Source: Bacillota bacterium
GTDB lineage: Bacteria; Bacillota; Ch66; Ch109
Direction: 5' to 3'
Assembly: GCA_013178275.1 (NCBI GenBank)
Contig: JABLWZ010000006.1
Location: 186,001 to 250,000, forward strand
Length of the DNA: 64,000 nucleotides
Shown here piece by piece: positions 43,736 through 52,210 of the stretch. The number at the start of each line of letters is the position of its first letter. Position 1 is the first letter of the stretch. The position numbers were made by a program, and so were the translations under genes. Below the pieces are notes generated by a model. The model had not been told where the DNA came from. It did no database searches and saw only the letters and a program-made list of their open reading frames with translations.

Positions 43736-43910
43736 GAAAGGGCACCCCTTTGCCGATAACGGAGGGTGCTCAGGCTGCGTTGCAGCAGCCGAAGGGAAGC
43801 ACAGGATTCCCCAGAGGAAGTGGCGCAGCCACTTTTTTGCCTACCTACCATAATTGGTAGGTAGGCGAACCGGAAAATCTCAGGCAAAATTTAGAGGAAT
43901 GAAAGAAGAG
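43736..43910 (+). ncRNA. Candidate structured RNA/riboswitch-like leader
   Basis: Successive hairpins: GGCACCC/GGGTGC(T) with a 16-base loop; GGCTGC/GCAGCC; AAGTGGC-GCA-GCCACTT followed by TTTTTT; and an 11-bp GCCTACCTACC/GGTAGGTAGGC stem. CTCAGGC occurs twice, the second time as AATCTCAGGCAAAA, which resembles the 3' part of glycine riboswitch aptamers, but the 5' GGAGAG and CCGAAGGxGCAA elements are not in the right order. Strand is inferred from the T run. Confidence 0.4.
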
Positions 43911-44009
43911 ATGAAGTAAAAAAGTCTTTTCAATTTCTCAAACAGCTGCTGCGAGCATGCTTTACTGTCTAAGCATACATTGTCAACTTGATTTAAATAA
44001 CCCTCCTCT

Positions 44010-44160
44010 GCCCCTGGGGCAAGTTATAGTTGGTTGCTGCGCAGCAGAGCATAAACACACGCACGAGTTTTCGTGCGGTAAGAACTAAAGCACGGCGATG
44101 TGGTGATTGAACATTTATGGAAGGCCGGATAACCAATGGTTAGCGTAATGGGGGTGCTAT
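44010..44160 (+). ncRNA. Second candidate structured RNA block
   Basis: Contains CCCC-TGGGG, GCTGCGCAGC, an 8-bp CGCACGAG-TTT-TCGTGCG stem, then purine-rich linkers and GGCCGG/AACCAATGGTT. No match to a known class that I can name. Strand unknown; plus is assumed from neighbouring genes. Confidence 0.3.
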
Positions 44161-44326
44161 GAAATGTAAAAAGAAATGGTGATATTTTTTATTTTCTTTT
44201 CCTAAACCCGACAAGCCGAAACTGTATTTGTCAATCAAAAAGTTTACCATTGTGATCAATCTAAGGCAAGAAAAGACCTCGTTTAGGTCCATGATTCAAG
44301 TATCCTAATAATGAGGAGGCTTTATA

Positions 44327-45493
44327 GTGAAAAATGTAGCTGCAATTGTTACCCTGTTCCTGTTACTTATCACCATGACGGGACTTCCAGTGCACTCTGC
44401 CGCCATTACTCCAGGATTAAGCTTACCGCAGAACACGATACAAACCGTTGATCCATCCATATTAAGAACAATAATTCTGGCCCCGTCCGAGCTGACTGCA
44501 ACATCTGCCGATACATCTGTTGAATTAACCTGGAAAGACAACTCAACTAATGAATCCGGTTTTGAGGTGGAGCGAAAGAGTGCTGGAGCTTCCTTTAGCA
44601 AAATAGCGACAGTCAGCGCAGGAATCACTACCTATGCGGATAGTGGATTGATTGCAAATACACAATATATTTATCGAGTAAGGGCCGTGACTTCATCAGC
44701 TTCCAGTCCATATTCCAACGAAGCAACTGCTACTATAAATACAACCCGGGTAATGAGTCCCATAAAGCCATCAACTCCACTTCAACCCTCCCTGCTTACC
44801 CCGGCGGTTCCAGTCAAACTTAGTGCTGTGTCCCTGTCAGGATCCGAGGTGGGTATTTCCTGGTCGGATCAATCCATGAATGAAAGCGGTTTCAAATTGG
44901 AAAGAAAGACTGCAAACAAGTCCTACGCGGAAATTGCCGTCATACCCAAGGATACGACCACATACAAAGATACGGGCTTACAGGAAAACACGATTTACAG
45001 CTACCGCATTCGCGCTTTTAATGCCTCAGGCACCTCCCTTTACTCCAACGAGGTTACCGTTCAAACCCCAATCGTTATTTATGCCCAGGAATTTGAAGGG
45101 CTGAAGAAAATTATTAAATACCGCATCGGGATGACCGACTATACAGTTAACGGACAAGTTCATACTATGGATGTATCTCCTATTATAATCAACGGCCGGA
45201 CTTACGTACCGATTAGATTTGTGGCTGAACCGCTTGGAGCAGCAATTAATTGGGAGATTGCTCTTCAGAAGGTCACGTTCACCTTAAACGGAACAACGGT
45301 TGAGATGATTGTCAATAGCAATATGGCCAAGGTAAATGGAGTAGATACCCCAATAGATAATGACCCCCAAATTGTACCCCTGATACTATCTGAAAGGGTT
45401 CAGGTTCCCGTAGCCTTTGCGGCTAACAGCTTGGGCTGTGATGTAGCTTGGGACCCGACATTGCAGGAAATCACCCTCACATATCCCAAGTAA
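44327..45493 (+). CDS. Secreted protein: two FN3 domains plus copper-amine-oxidase-like stalk domain
   Basis: A 388-residue exported protein. Signal peptide 1-25 (hydrophobic core AIVTLFLLLITMTGLPVHSA). Two fibronectin type III domains (about 55-145 and 160-255), each with TWKDNSTNESGFEVERK- or SDQSMNESGFKLERK-like strands. A C-terminal copper-amine-oxidase N-terminal (stalk) domain (about 270-388) with the repeated pattern RTYVPIRFVAEPLGAAINW and RVQVPVAFAANSLGCDVAW. Such stalk domains are common on cell-surface proteins of Firmicutes. The start codon is GTG with GAGGAGG upstream. Confidence 0.88.
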   Translation: MKNVAAIVTLFLLLITMTGLPVHSAAITPGLSLPQNTIQTVDPSILRTIILAPSELTATSADTSVELTWKDNSTNESGFEVERKSAGASFSKIATVSAGITTYADSGLIANTQYIYRVRAVTSSASSPYSNEATATINTTRVMSPIKPSTPLQPSLLTPAVPVKLSAVSLSGSEVGISWSDQSMNESGFKLERKTANKSYAEIAVIPKDTTTYKDTGLQENTIYSYRIRAFNASGTSLYSNEVTVQTPIVIYAQEFEGLKKIIKYRIGMTDYTVNGQVHTMDVSPIIINGRTYVPIRFVAEPLGAAINWEIALQKVTFTLNGTTVEMIVNSNMAKVNGVDTPIDNDPQIVPLILSERVQVPVAFAANSLGCDVAWDPTLQEITLTYPK

Positions 45494-45594
45494 TAAAGCA
45501 TAGTGGTAGGCGTTAATTTTGAAACAAAGAAGCAGGTTGATGCCCGATTGCGGGACAACCTGCTCTTTGGTGAAATTCGAAGGAGGTTGATAAC

Positions 45595-46788
45595 GTGTAC
45601 AAATGGAATAATATCCGGGGATGTAAACGGCTGGCCTTATTATGCGCCTTGGTACCGCTGCTTTCCTTGTTTCTAGCCTTTCCCGCCGCGGCCAATACCG
45701 TTCTTACATCTCCGGCCGGAGGAGAGTCATGGACAGTGGGCAGTACCCATAACATTACCTGGACGCCCATACCCGAAATTTTTACCGAGATGACTCTGGA
45801 TCTGGATTTTAGCCCTGATTCAGGCGTCACCTGGACTTCCATCGCGACCGATTTTGAAATAAGTGAGGGACAATATGCCTGGAAGGTTCCCAACACACCA
45901 ACCACCAAGGCAAAGATCCGGATAACCGTATTTGTTAAAGATACCATTAAGAATACCACATCCACGACAGAAGAACTGAGCGGCGACTTTACGATTAAAT
46001 CCAGTTCCATATTAACCCCTCATATTCCCTATAATCCAAATTTACCTCTTGCCCTGCCGCCCGCTGCACCAGGCAATTTAAGCGCTTCAGCCAGCTCTTC
46101 CAGTAAGATTGTTTTGAGCTGGGAGGATAAATCCAACAATGAAAGCGGTTTTAAGATCGAGAGAAAAAGCAGCGGCGATTTTGAACAGATAGCCACCGTG
46201 GCTGCCGATATCGAGTCCTTTCAGGATTTAAACCTGGACGCCGCAACCAGTTACGCCTATCGGATCAGGGCCTATAACGCATTTGGCGATTCCAGCTATA
46301 CCAACGAAGCTACCGCCAAGACCGATAGCATAAGCATAATTACACCGCAGATCCCCCCAAGCATCCCTCCAACTCTGCCCGCCCTTGGTACGGAAATGCG
46401 CTTCTACATAGGTAGCAGTGATTATTATGTTGGCGATGAGATTAAAACCATGGATACGGTTCCTCAAATTCTGGAAAGCCGTACGGTTCTGCCTCTTCGC
46501 TATGTGGCTCAACCCCTGGGAGCTGCTGTAGACTGGAACGCTGATGAACAAAAAGTAAACGTGGCTCTGGGCAGTAAAACGATTATCCTGTTTATCGATA
46601 ACAACATCGCCGTCGTAGACGGGGTGCCTAAAGCCGTTGATCCCGACAACAAGAACGTAAAGCCGGTAATAATGCCTCCGGGCCGCACTATGCTTCCCCT
46701 GCGCTTCATTGCCGAGGAATTAGGCTGTAAAGTTGATTGGAATCCCTCCACTCAGGAGATTAAGATTACGTATCCCAAGGAAATTTAA
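45595..46788 (+). CDS. Secreted paralogue: KNH-like domain, FN3 domain, stalk domain
   Basis: A 397-residue exported protein, GTG start after GAAGGAGG. Signal peptide about 1-32. Next is an Ig-like Ser-Thr-rich/KNH-type domain (VLTSPAGGESWTVGSTHNIT, then SGVTWTSIA, up to about 140). One FN3 domain follows (about 155-240, SWEDKSNNESGFKIERK), and then a stalk domain (about 265-397) with RTVLPLRYVAQPLGAAVDW and RTMLPLRFIAEELGCKVDW. The FN3 and stalk parts match the upstream neighbour, so the pair arose by duplication with the first domain exchanged. Confidence 0.88.
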   Translation: MYKWNNIRGCKRLALLCALVPLLSLFLAFPAAANTVLTSPAGGESWTVGSTHNITWTPIPEIFTEMTLDLDFSPDSGVTWTSIATDFEISEGQYAWKVPNTPTTKAKIRITVFVKDTIKNTTSTTEELSGDFTIKSSSILTPHIPYNPNLPLALPPAAPGNLSASASSSSKIVLSWEDKSNNESGFKIERKSSGDFEQIATVAADIESFQDLNLDAATSYAYRIRAYNAFGDSSYTNEATAKTDSISIITPQIPPSIPPTLPALGTEMRFYIGSSDYYVGDEIKTMDTVPQILESRTVLPLRYVAQPLGAAVDWNADEQKVNVALGSKTIILFIDNNIAVVDGVPKAVDPDNKNVKPVIMPPGRTMLPLRFIAEELGCKVDWNPSTQEIKITYPKEI

Positions 46789-46814
46789 AGATAAAGGTAT
46801 ATTCATCTGACCGT

Positions 46815-47591
46815 CTAAGTATAGCTGTGCATGCCGCTCATGAGATAATTTACCCCAAAGAAACTGAACAGCACCAGCAGGAAACCCGCTACTACAATCA
46901 GGTTGGCGTTTTTAGCTTCCCATCCCGGCCTTTTATGCAGGTGCAGATACAAGGCATAGATCAGCCACGTGATCAGTGCCCAGGTTTCTTTTGGGTCCCA
47001 GCTCCAATAACTCCCCCAGGCCTGCTCCGCCCAGACGGCTCCCAATACTATAGATAAAGAGAGGAAAGTGAACCCTGCCGCGACTTCGAATAGACCCTTG
47101 CCGGCTCGCCGTCATTCTTCCTCAAAAGGTCCACAGCCGCCAGCCCGGCGGCCAGAGTGAATCCGGCATAGGCGATAACCGCGGTTAGCACGTGAATAGA
47201 AAGCCAGGGGCTCTTTAAGGCCGGCATGAGCGGGCTAGCCTCTGACAGCTGCCCCGGTATAAGTTTTATAGCGGAGAAAGTGAGCAATGCGGCTATGAGC
47301 ATTACTGCGCCCCCGGCCTTTGCCGCCCCGCTCTTAACCTCGTACCCCAGATACATCAGAACCGTTACGAAGGTAAAGCTGATTAAAAACTCGTACCCGC
47401 TGGCCAGGGGCAGACGGCCGGCGATCATCGTCCGAGCTGTCAACACCCCCAGGTTGCATGCCCCCCTAATATTGCCGACCCAAACGCCAGTTTTAAAGCA
47501 TTCACCCTCCCGGTTCTGCCTCCGGCAAAGTACAGCACTGCTCCAACCGAGTAGAATGTTAAATAATACTCCTTTTTTAGTTGCATCGACA
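46815..47591 (-). pseudogene. Frameshifted CcsA/CcsB (ResC) cytochrome c biogenesis gene
   Basis: Three frames in order reconstruct one haem-lyase-type membrane protein. The first begins at ATG 47591 (MQLKKEYYLTFYSVGAVLYF) and ends near 47460. The second is 47446-47048 (PLASGYEFLISF, SPWLSIHVLTAVIAYAGF). The third is 47100-46815 with the signature WAEQAWGSYWSWDPKETWAL. At least two frameshifts (near 47460 and near 47105) break it. The WGSYWSWDPKE haem-handling motif is intact. This is either a dead gene or assembly error at two places. Confidence 0.8.
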
Positions 47592-47595
47592 ACTA
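47578..47595. promoter_or_regulatory. MarR-type palindromic operator 1
   Basis: TAGTTGCATCGACAACTA, with perfect 6-bp arms (TAGTTG/CAACTA). It overlaps the -35 of the marR promoter and the start of the ccsA-like gene. Confidence 0.7.
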
Positions 47596-47609
47596 TTTAT
47601 CTGTATAAT
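47581..47609 (+). promoter_or_regulatory. Promoter of the marR-PFOR unit
   Basis: TTGCAT (47581-47586), 17-bp spacer, consensus TATAAT (47604-47609). Operators flank it on both sides. Confidence 0.75.
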
Positions 47610-47610
47610 T

Positions 47611-47626
47611 GGTTGCAACGACAACC
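47611..47626. promoter_or_regulatory. MarR-type palindromic operator 2
   Basis: GGTTGCAACGACAACC, same half-site GTTG(C/T)/CAAC as operator 1; centres are 32 bp (three helical turns) apart. It would cover the transcription start. Confidence 0.7.
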
Positions 47627-47647
47627 ATTCCACCAATTTAAGGAAGG

Positions 47648-48097
47648 GTGTTGCCTTTGAATAGCGGGCAGTATTCAATAGCGAAGTGGATTTCCATACT
47701 CCACCGCAACGGGCAGAGCTACGTCACTAAGAAACTGAAGTACTATAACATCGGGAGCGGGCAGTATATCATCCTCCTGAACCTGTATTCGAACGATGGG
47801 ATAAGCCAGGAAAAACTCTCTGACTATCTGAAGATCGACAAAGGCAGCATCGCGAAATCCATCAAAAAACTTGAAGACGAGGCTTACATCAAAAGGATCA
47901 TCGACTCGGACGACAAACGGGCATACAAGGTGTTCCTGACCCAAAAGGCCCTGGACACCATGCCCATAGTGCAGAAAGCCATTGAAAGCTGGGAGGAAGT
48001 GATAGTAGCCGATTTGACAGAGTGTGAAAGACAGATGATCGAATCGCTGCTGAATAAAATAGCCCATAAAGCGTACTCCATCCACAAATGCGAATAA
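47648..48097 (+). CDS. MarR-family transcriptional regulator
   Basis: Up to 149 residues. The winged helix-turn-helix (about 45-100) shows GISQEKLSDYLKIDKGSIAK, then LEDEAYIKRIIDSDDKRAYK, where the DxDDKRxY wing is characteristic of MarR proteins. AAGGAAGG is best spaced for TTG 47657, so the N-terminus may be three codons shorter than annotated. MarR repressors release DNA on binding ligands or on oxidation. It is 51 bp upstream of the PFOR gene and preceded by two matching operators, so it probably represses itself and PFOR. Confidence 0.92.
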   Translation: MLPLNSGQYSIAKWISILHRNGQSYVTKKLKYYNIGSGQYIILLNLYSNDGISQEKLSDYLKIDKGSIAKSIKKLEDEAYIKRIIDSDDKRAYKVFLTQKALDTMPIVQKAIESWEEVIVADLTECERQMIESLLNKIAHKAYSIHKCE

Positions 48098-48148
48098 TGC
48101 ACTTCATATAGGAATTAAACAAGTTACATTCAAGGAGGCTTCTGTTGT

Positions 48149-51100
48149 ATGGCAAAAGGTAATATGAAGACGATGGACGGGACCAAGGCGGCGGCTTACG
48201 TATCCTATGCCTTTACCGAATGCGCATGCATTTACCCGATCACTCCGTCCTCCCCCATGGCAGAGTACGTTGATGAGTGGAGCGCTCAGGGGCAGAAAAA
48301 TATTTTCGGCCAGACCGTCGACGTCACGGAGATGCAGTCCGAGGCTGGCGCCGCCGGGGCCCTGCACGGGGCGCTCAGCGCGGGCGCGCTTTCGACCAGC
48401 TACACCGCATCACAGGGCCTGCTGCTGATGATACCCAACATGTATAAGATAGCCGGGGAGCTTCTGCCCGGGGTGCTGCACGTGACCTCACGCAGCCTGT
48501 CGACCCATTCCCTGAACATCTTCGGCGACCACTCCGACGTCATGTCCGTCGCCCAGACCGGATGGGCGCTGCTGTGCTCCAACAGCGTCCAGGAGGTGAT
48601 GGACATCGCCGGCGCGGCCCACCTGTCAGCCATCAAGTCTAGGATACCTTTCGTGCACTTCTATGACGGTTTCAGGACCTCGCACGAGCAGCAGAAGATA
48701 GAGACCATCGATTACGAAGATTTTGCCGGGTTGATCGATATGGATGCCGTGAAGACATTCCGGGACAACAGCCTGAACCCCGACCGCCCGGTTATCCGGG
48801 GCTCCAACCAGAACCCGGATATCTTCTTCCAGGCCCGGGAGGCGTGCAGTCCGTTCTTCGAGCAGGTGCCGGACATCGTCGCGGAGTACATGAAGGAAAT
48901 CGGAAAGATCACGGGCCGGGAGTATAAGCCCTTCGATTACTACGGGGCGCCGGACGCCGAAAACATTATCGTGGCGATGGGCTCGGTCTGCGACACCGCA
49001 GAAGAGACCATCAACTACCTGATGGCCAGGGGTGAAAAGGTAGGTATCCTCAAGGTTCATCTTTACCGGCCCTTCTCGGACAGGTACTTCTTCGATGTCT
49101 TCCCGAGGACGGTGAAGCGGATCGCAGTGCTCGACCGGGTCAAGACCCCCGGTTCGGCGGGAGAGCCATTATACAAGGATATCTGCAACCTGTTCTTCAA
49201 CTCCGACCTGAATCCGCTTATCGTTGGCGGGCGTTACGGTCTGGGTTCTAAAGACACCCTGCCCTCCGATATCGTGGCGGTGTTTGAAAACCTGAAAGCG
49301 GCGGAACCCAAGAACGGGTTCACCATCAGTATCATCGACGACGTTTCCTTTACCTCCTTGCCGAGGGGCGAAGAGATCGACATCGCTCCCGAGGGGACCA
49401 TCCAGTGCAAGTTCTTCGGACTGGGCTCCGACGGCACCGTCGGCGCCAACAAGCAGGCGGTCGAGATCATCGGGGACCACACGGACCTCTACGCCCAGGC
49501 CTACTTCGCTTACGACTCCAAGAAATCGGGCGGGATCACCATCTCCCACCTGCGTTTCGGCAGGGAACCCATCAAGGCGCCTTACCTGATCAATGCAGCG
49601 GACTTCATTTCCTGCAGCAACCAGTCGTATGTGAATATGTACGATTTAACGGCCGGCCTGAAAACCGGCGGCACCTTCCTTCTGAACTGCACCTGGTCGC
49701 CCCAGGAACTGGACGCAAAACTGCCGGCGAAGATGAAGCGGTACCTGGCTAAAAACCGGATCGAGTTCTATACCATAAACGCGGTGGAGATAGGGAGAGA
49801 GATCGGGCTGGGCAACCGGACCAACATGATCATGCAGTCCGCTTTCTTTAACCTGTCCAGGGTTATCCCGATCGAAGAGGCGGTCGGCTACATGAAGGCC
49901 CAGATCAAAAAGGCCTACGGCAAAAAAGGCGATAAGCTGGTGAACATGAACAACGCCTCGGTCGACGCGGGTATCGATAAACTGGTCAAGATCGATATCC
50001 CCGCCTCCTGGGCCGATGCGCCCGATGCCCCGGCTGTGGAAAGGGAAGAACCCGATTTCATCAAAAACGTCCTGCGGCCGATGACCAGGCAGGAAGGGGA
50101 CAACCTGCCGGTCAGCGCCTTTAAGGGAGCTGAAGACGGCACCTTCCCACCCGGCACCGCCAAGTACGAAAAGCGCGGCGTGGCCGCTTTCGTACCCAGG
50201 TGGATCAAGGGAAACTGCATCCAGTGCAACCAGTGTTCGCTGGTCTGCCCGCACGCCGCCATCAGGCCGTTTCTGCTGACCGAGCAAGAGGCCAAGAGCG
50301 CCCCCTCCAGGTTTGAGACCAGACCGGCCGTCGGCAAGCAGTTGGCCGGGTTGGCCTACCGGATGCAGGTCTCGCCCCTGGACTGCATGGGCTGCGAGGT
50401 CTGCGTCAACGTATGCCCGGCGAAGGAAAAGGCCCTGGTCATGGAAAGCATCGAAAGCCAGAAAGATGCTGAAGCGGCGAACTGGGAATTCGCGGTGACC
50501 CTGCCGATAAAAGACAACCTCTGGAACAAATACAGCATCAAGGGCAGCCAGTTCTGCCAGCCCCTGCTGGAGTTCTCGGGCGCCTGCGCCGGCTGCTGCG
50601 AAACACCCTACATCAAGCTGCTCACCCAGCTGTTCGGGGACCGGATGATGATCGCGAACGCCACCGGCTGCACCTCCATCTGGGCCGCCGCCGCTCCTTC
50701 CATGCCTTACACGACCAACGCCGAGGGCCGGGGCCCGGCCTGGTCCAACTCCCTGTTCGAGGACAGCGCGGAGTTTGGCTTTGGCCTGTATCTGGGGGTC
50801 AAGAAGATAAGGAAAAAGGTCGCCGAGCTGATGCGGGAAGCACTGTCCCGAGACATCTCACCCGAGTTAAAAGAGGCCTTCCAGGGATGGCTGAAGGGGA
50901 TGTACAGTGCCGATGCTTCCAAGGCCGCCGCGGCCAGGATCCTGCCCCGGCTGGAGGGCCAGGCCGACCCGGTGCTGAAAGAGATCGCGGAACGGAAGGA
51001 CTTCCTGATCAAGAAATCTAACTGGTCCTTCGGCGGGGACGGCTGGGCGTACGACATCGGATACGGCGGCCTGGACCACGTCCTGGCTTCGGGTGAAGAT

Positions 51101-51658
51101 ATCAACATCCTGGTCCTGGATACCGAGGTCTACTCCAATACCGGCGGCCAGTCCTCCAAGGCTACTCCTACCGCGGCCATTGCGAAGTTCGCCGCCTCGG
51201 GCAAGAAGACCAAAAAGAAAGACCTGGGCGCCATGGCGATGACCTACGGCTACGTGTATGTAGCGCAGGTGGCGATGGGGGCCGACCCGGCCCAGTGCGT
51301 CAGGGCCTTTCAGGAGGCCGAGGAGTACCCTGGTCCGTCCCTGATCATCGCTTACGCTCCCTGCATCAACCACGGTATCAATATGGCCAGGAGCCAGGAG
51401 GAGATGGTCAAGGCGGTCAAGTCAGGCTACTGGCACCTGTACCGGTTCAACCCTGAACTCAAGAAAGAAGGCAAGAATCCCTTCATCCTCGACTCCAAAG
51501 AGCCGAACCTGGATGCCTTCAGGGACTTCATCCTGGGCGAGGTGCGTTACAACTCACTGACCAAGCTGTTCCCGGCCCAGGCGGAAAAACTCTTCGCTAA
51601 AACGCAGGAAGACGCCCGGGAAAGATACGAGTTCTACAAGCGGCAGTCAGAGTGGTAA
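48149..51658 (+). CDS. nifJ: Pyruvate:ferredoxin (flavodoxin) oxidoreductase
   Basis: A 1169-residue single-chain PFOR, full length. It begins MKTMDGTKAAAYVSYAFTEC (the pyruvate-binding domain I), has the 2[4Fe-4S] ferredoxin domain with CIQCNQCSLVCPHAAI and CMGCEVCVNVCPAKEKAL, and the TPP domain with GDGWAYDIGYGGLDH and LDTEVYSNTGGQSSK. It oxidises pyruvate and CoA to acetyl-CoA, CO2 and reduced ferredoxin, or the reverse. AAGGAGG precedes the ATG. Control by the MarR regulator upstream is likely. Confidence 0.97.
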   Translation: MAKGNMKTMDGTKAAAYVSYAFTECACIYPITPSSPMAEYVDEWSAQGQKNIFGQTVDVTEMQSEAGAAGALHGALSAGALSTSYTASQGLLLMIPNMYKIAGELLPGVLHVTSRSLSTHSLNIFGDHSDVMSVAQTGWALLCSNSVQEVMDIAGAAHLSAIKSRIPFVHFYDGFRTSHEQQKIETIDYEDFAGLIDMDAVKTFRDNSLNPDRPVIRGSNQNPDIFFQAREACSPFFEQVPDIVAEYMKEIGKITGREYKPFDYYGAPDAENIIVAMGSVCDTAEETINYLMARGEKVGILKVHLYRPFSDRYFFDVFPRTVKRIAVLDRVKTPGSAGEPLYKDICNLFFNSDLNPLIVGGRYGLGSKDTLPSDIVAVFENLKAAEPKNGFTISIIDDVSFTSLPRGEEIDIAPEGTIQCKFFGLGSDGTVGANKQAVEIIGDHTDLYAQAYFAYDSKKSGGITISHLRFGREPIKAPYLINAADFISCSNQSYVNMYDLTAGLKTGGTFLLNCTWSPQELDAKLPAKMKRYLAKNRIEFYTINAVEIGREIGLGNRTNMIMQSAFFNLSRVIPIEEAVGYMKAQIKKAYGKKGDKLVNMNNASVDAGIDKLVKIDIPASWADAPDAPAVEREEPDFIKNVLRPMTRQEGDNLPVSAFKGAEDGTFPPGTAKYEKRGVAAFVPRWIKGNCIQCNQCSLVCPHAAIRPFLLTEQEAKSAPSRFETRPAVGKQLAGLAYRMQVSPLDCMGCEVCVNVCPAKEKALVMESIESQKDAEAANWEFAVTLPIKDNLWNKYSIKGSQFCQPLLEFSGACAGCCETPYIKLLTQLFGDRMMIANATGCTSIWAAAAPSMPYTTNAEGRGPAWSNSLFEDSAEFGFGLYLGVKKIRKKVAELMREALSRDISPELKEAFQGWLKGMYSADASKAAAARILPRLEGQADPVLKEIAERKDFLIKKSNWSFGGDGWAYDIGYGGLDHVLASGEDINILVLDTEVYSNTGGQSSKATPTAAIAKFAASGKKTKKKDLGAMAMTYGYVYVAQVAMGADPAQCVRAFQEAEEYPGPSLIIAYAPCINHGINMARSQEEMVKAVKSGYWHLYRFNPELKKEGKNPFILDSKEPNLDAFRDFILGEVRYNSLTKLFPAQAEKLFAKTQEDARERYEFYKRQSEW

Positions 51659-51683
51659 GACCGAAGACTGGCTGCTGGACACG

Positions 51684-51717
51684 AAAAAACGGGGGGCTGT
51701 AATGTCCCCCGTTTTTT
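51684..51717 (+). terminator. Terminator of the PFOR gene
   Basis: AAAAAACGGGGG and CCCCCGTTTTTT around a 10-base loop, a strong Rho-independent terminator that works in both directions. Confidence 0.85.
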
Positions 51718-51737
51718 ATATTTAATCTGATTCGGCC

Positions 51738-52187
51738 TTAATCATTTTTATAGCGCATCACCAGGCGGTCTCTGCCTTCCCCGTACTCGTTCCGGCGGTA
51801 ACCGGCCTCCACAAAACCCAGCTTCCGCTTGTAGACTTCGACCGCGCCGCGGTTGTCAGGGGCGACGGTCAGCTCCAGTTCGCGGATCCCGTCCCTGCTC
51901 ATCGAACGCATGGACTCCTTCATCAGTTCCGTGCCCCAGCCCTGCCCCTGATGGCTTTTGGCTACCGCTATCCCGACCAGGTAGGCCAGTTCAGGGTTGT
52001 CCCAGTCCCTCAGGTACTGTGCCGCTCCCACCAGCCGGTTGCCGATGGTGAGGCAGTACACCCGGCCGTGCCTGACCAGCGGCACCAGGACCCACTCCGT
52101 CAGGCCGTCGGCGCCGAACGCCTCATTCTCCAGTTGGACGATCTGTTTTATCAGCTCGGGTCGGTTTTCTTTCAGCAGTTCTATCAT
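51738..52187 (-). CDS. GNAT-family N-acetyltransferase
   Basis: A 149-residue acetyltransferase with the acetyl-CoA-binding loop VAKSHQGQGWGTELMKESM (motif A, Q/RxxGxG/A) and ELTVAPDNRGAVEVYKRKLGF (motif B). Substrate unknown; RimI-like or small-molecule enzymes are both possible. It ends at the PFOR terminator and lies 23 bp after the MFS fusion gene, in the same direction. Confidence 0.9.
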   Translation of the reverse strand: MIELLKENRPELIKQIVQLENEAFGADGLTEWVLVPLVRHGRVYCLTIGNRLVGAAQYLRDWDNPELAYLVGIAVAKSHQGQGWGTELMKESMRSMSRDGIRELELTVAPDNRGAVEVYKRKLGFVEAGYRRNEYGEGRDRLVMRYKND

Positions 52188-52210
52188 TACCAGTAACCCT
52201 CAGACGATTA

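Larger units (their letters stand above)
43681..44326. other. Long intergenic region with structured-RNA character
   Basis: About 645 bp with no gene between the LuxR regulator and the first FN3 exoprotein. Two densely paired blocks are visible, at 43736-43910 and 44010-44160, separated by an AT-rich stretch. Both are listed separately. Confidence 0.5.

Noticed and set aside
43736-43910. Glycine, c-di-GMP or cobalamin riboswitch assignment
   Set aside because: Only the CTCAGGCAAAA-like end fits glycine; the other required boxes are missing or misplaced, and no c-di-GMP or cobalamin consensus is present.
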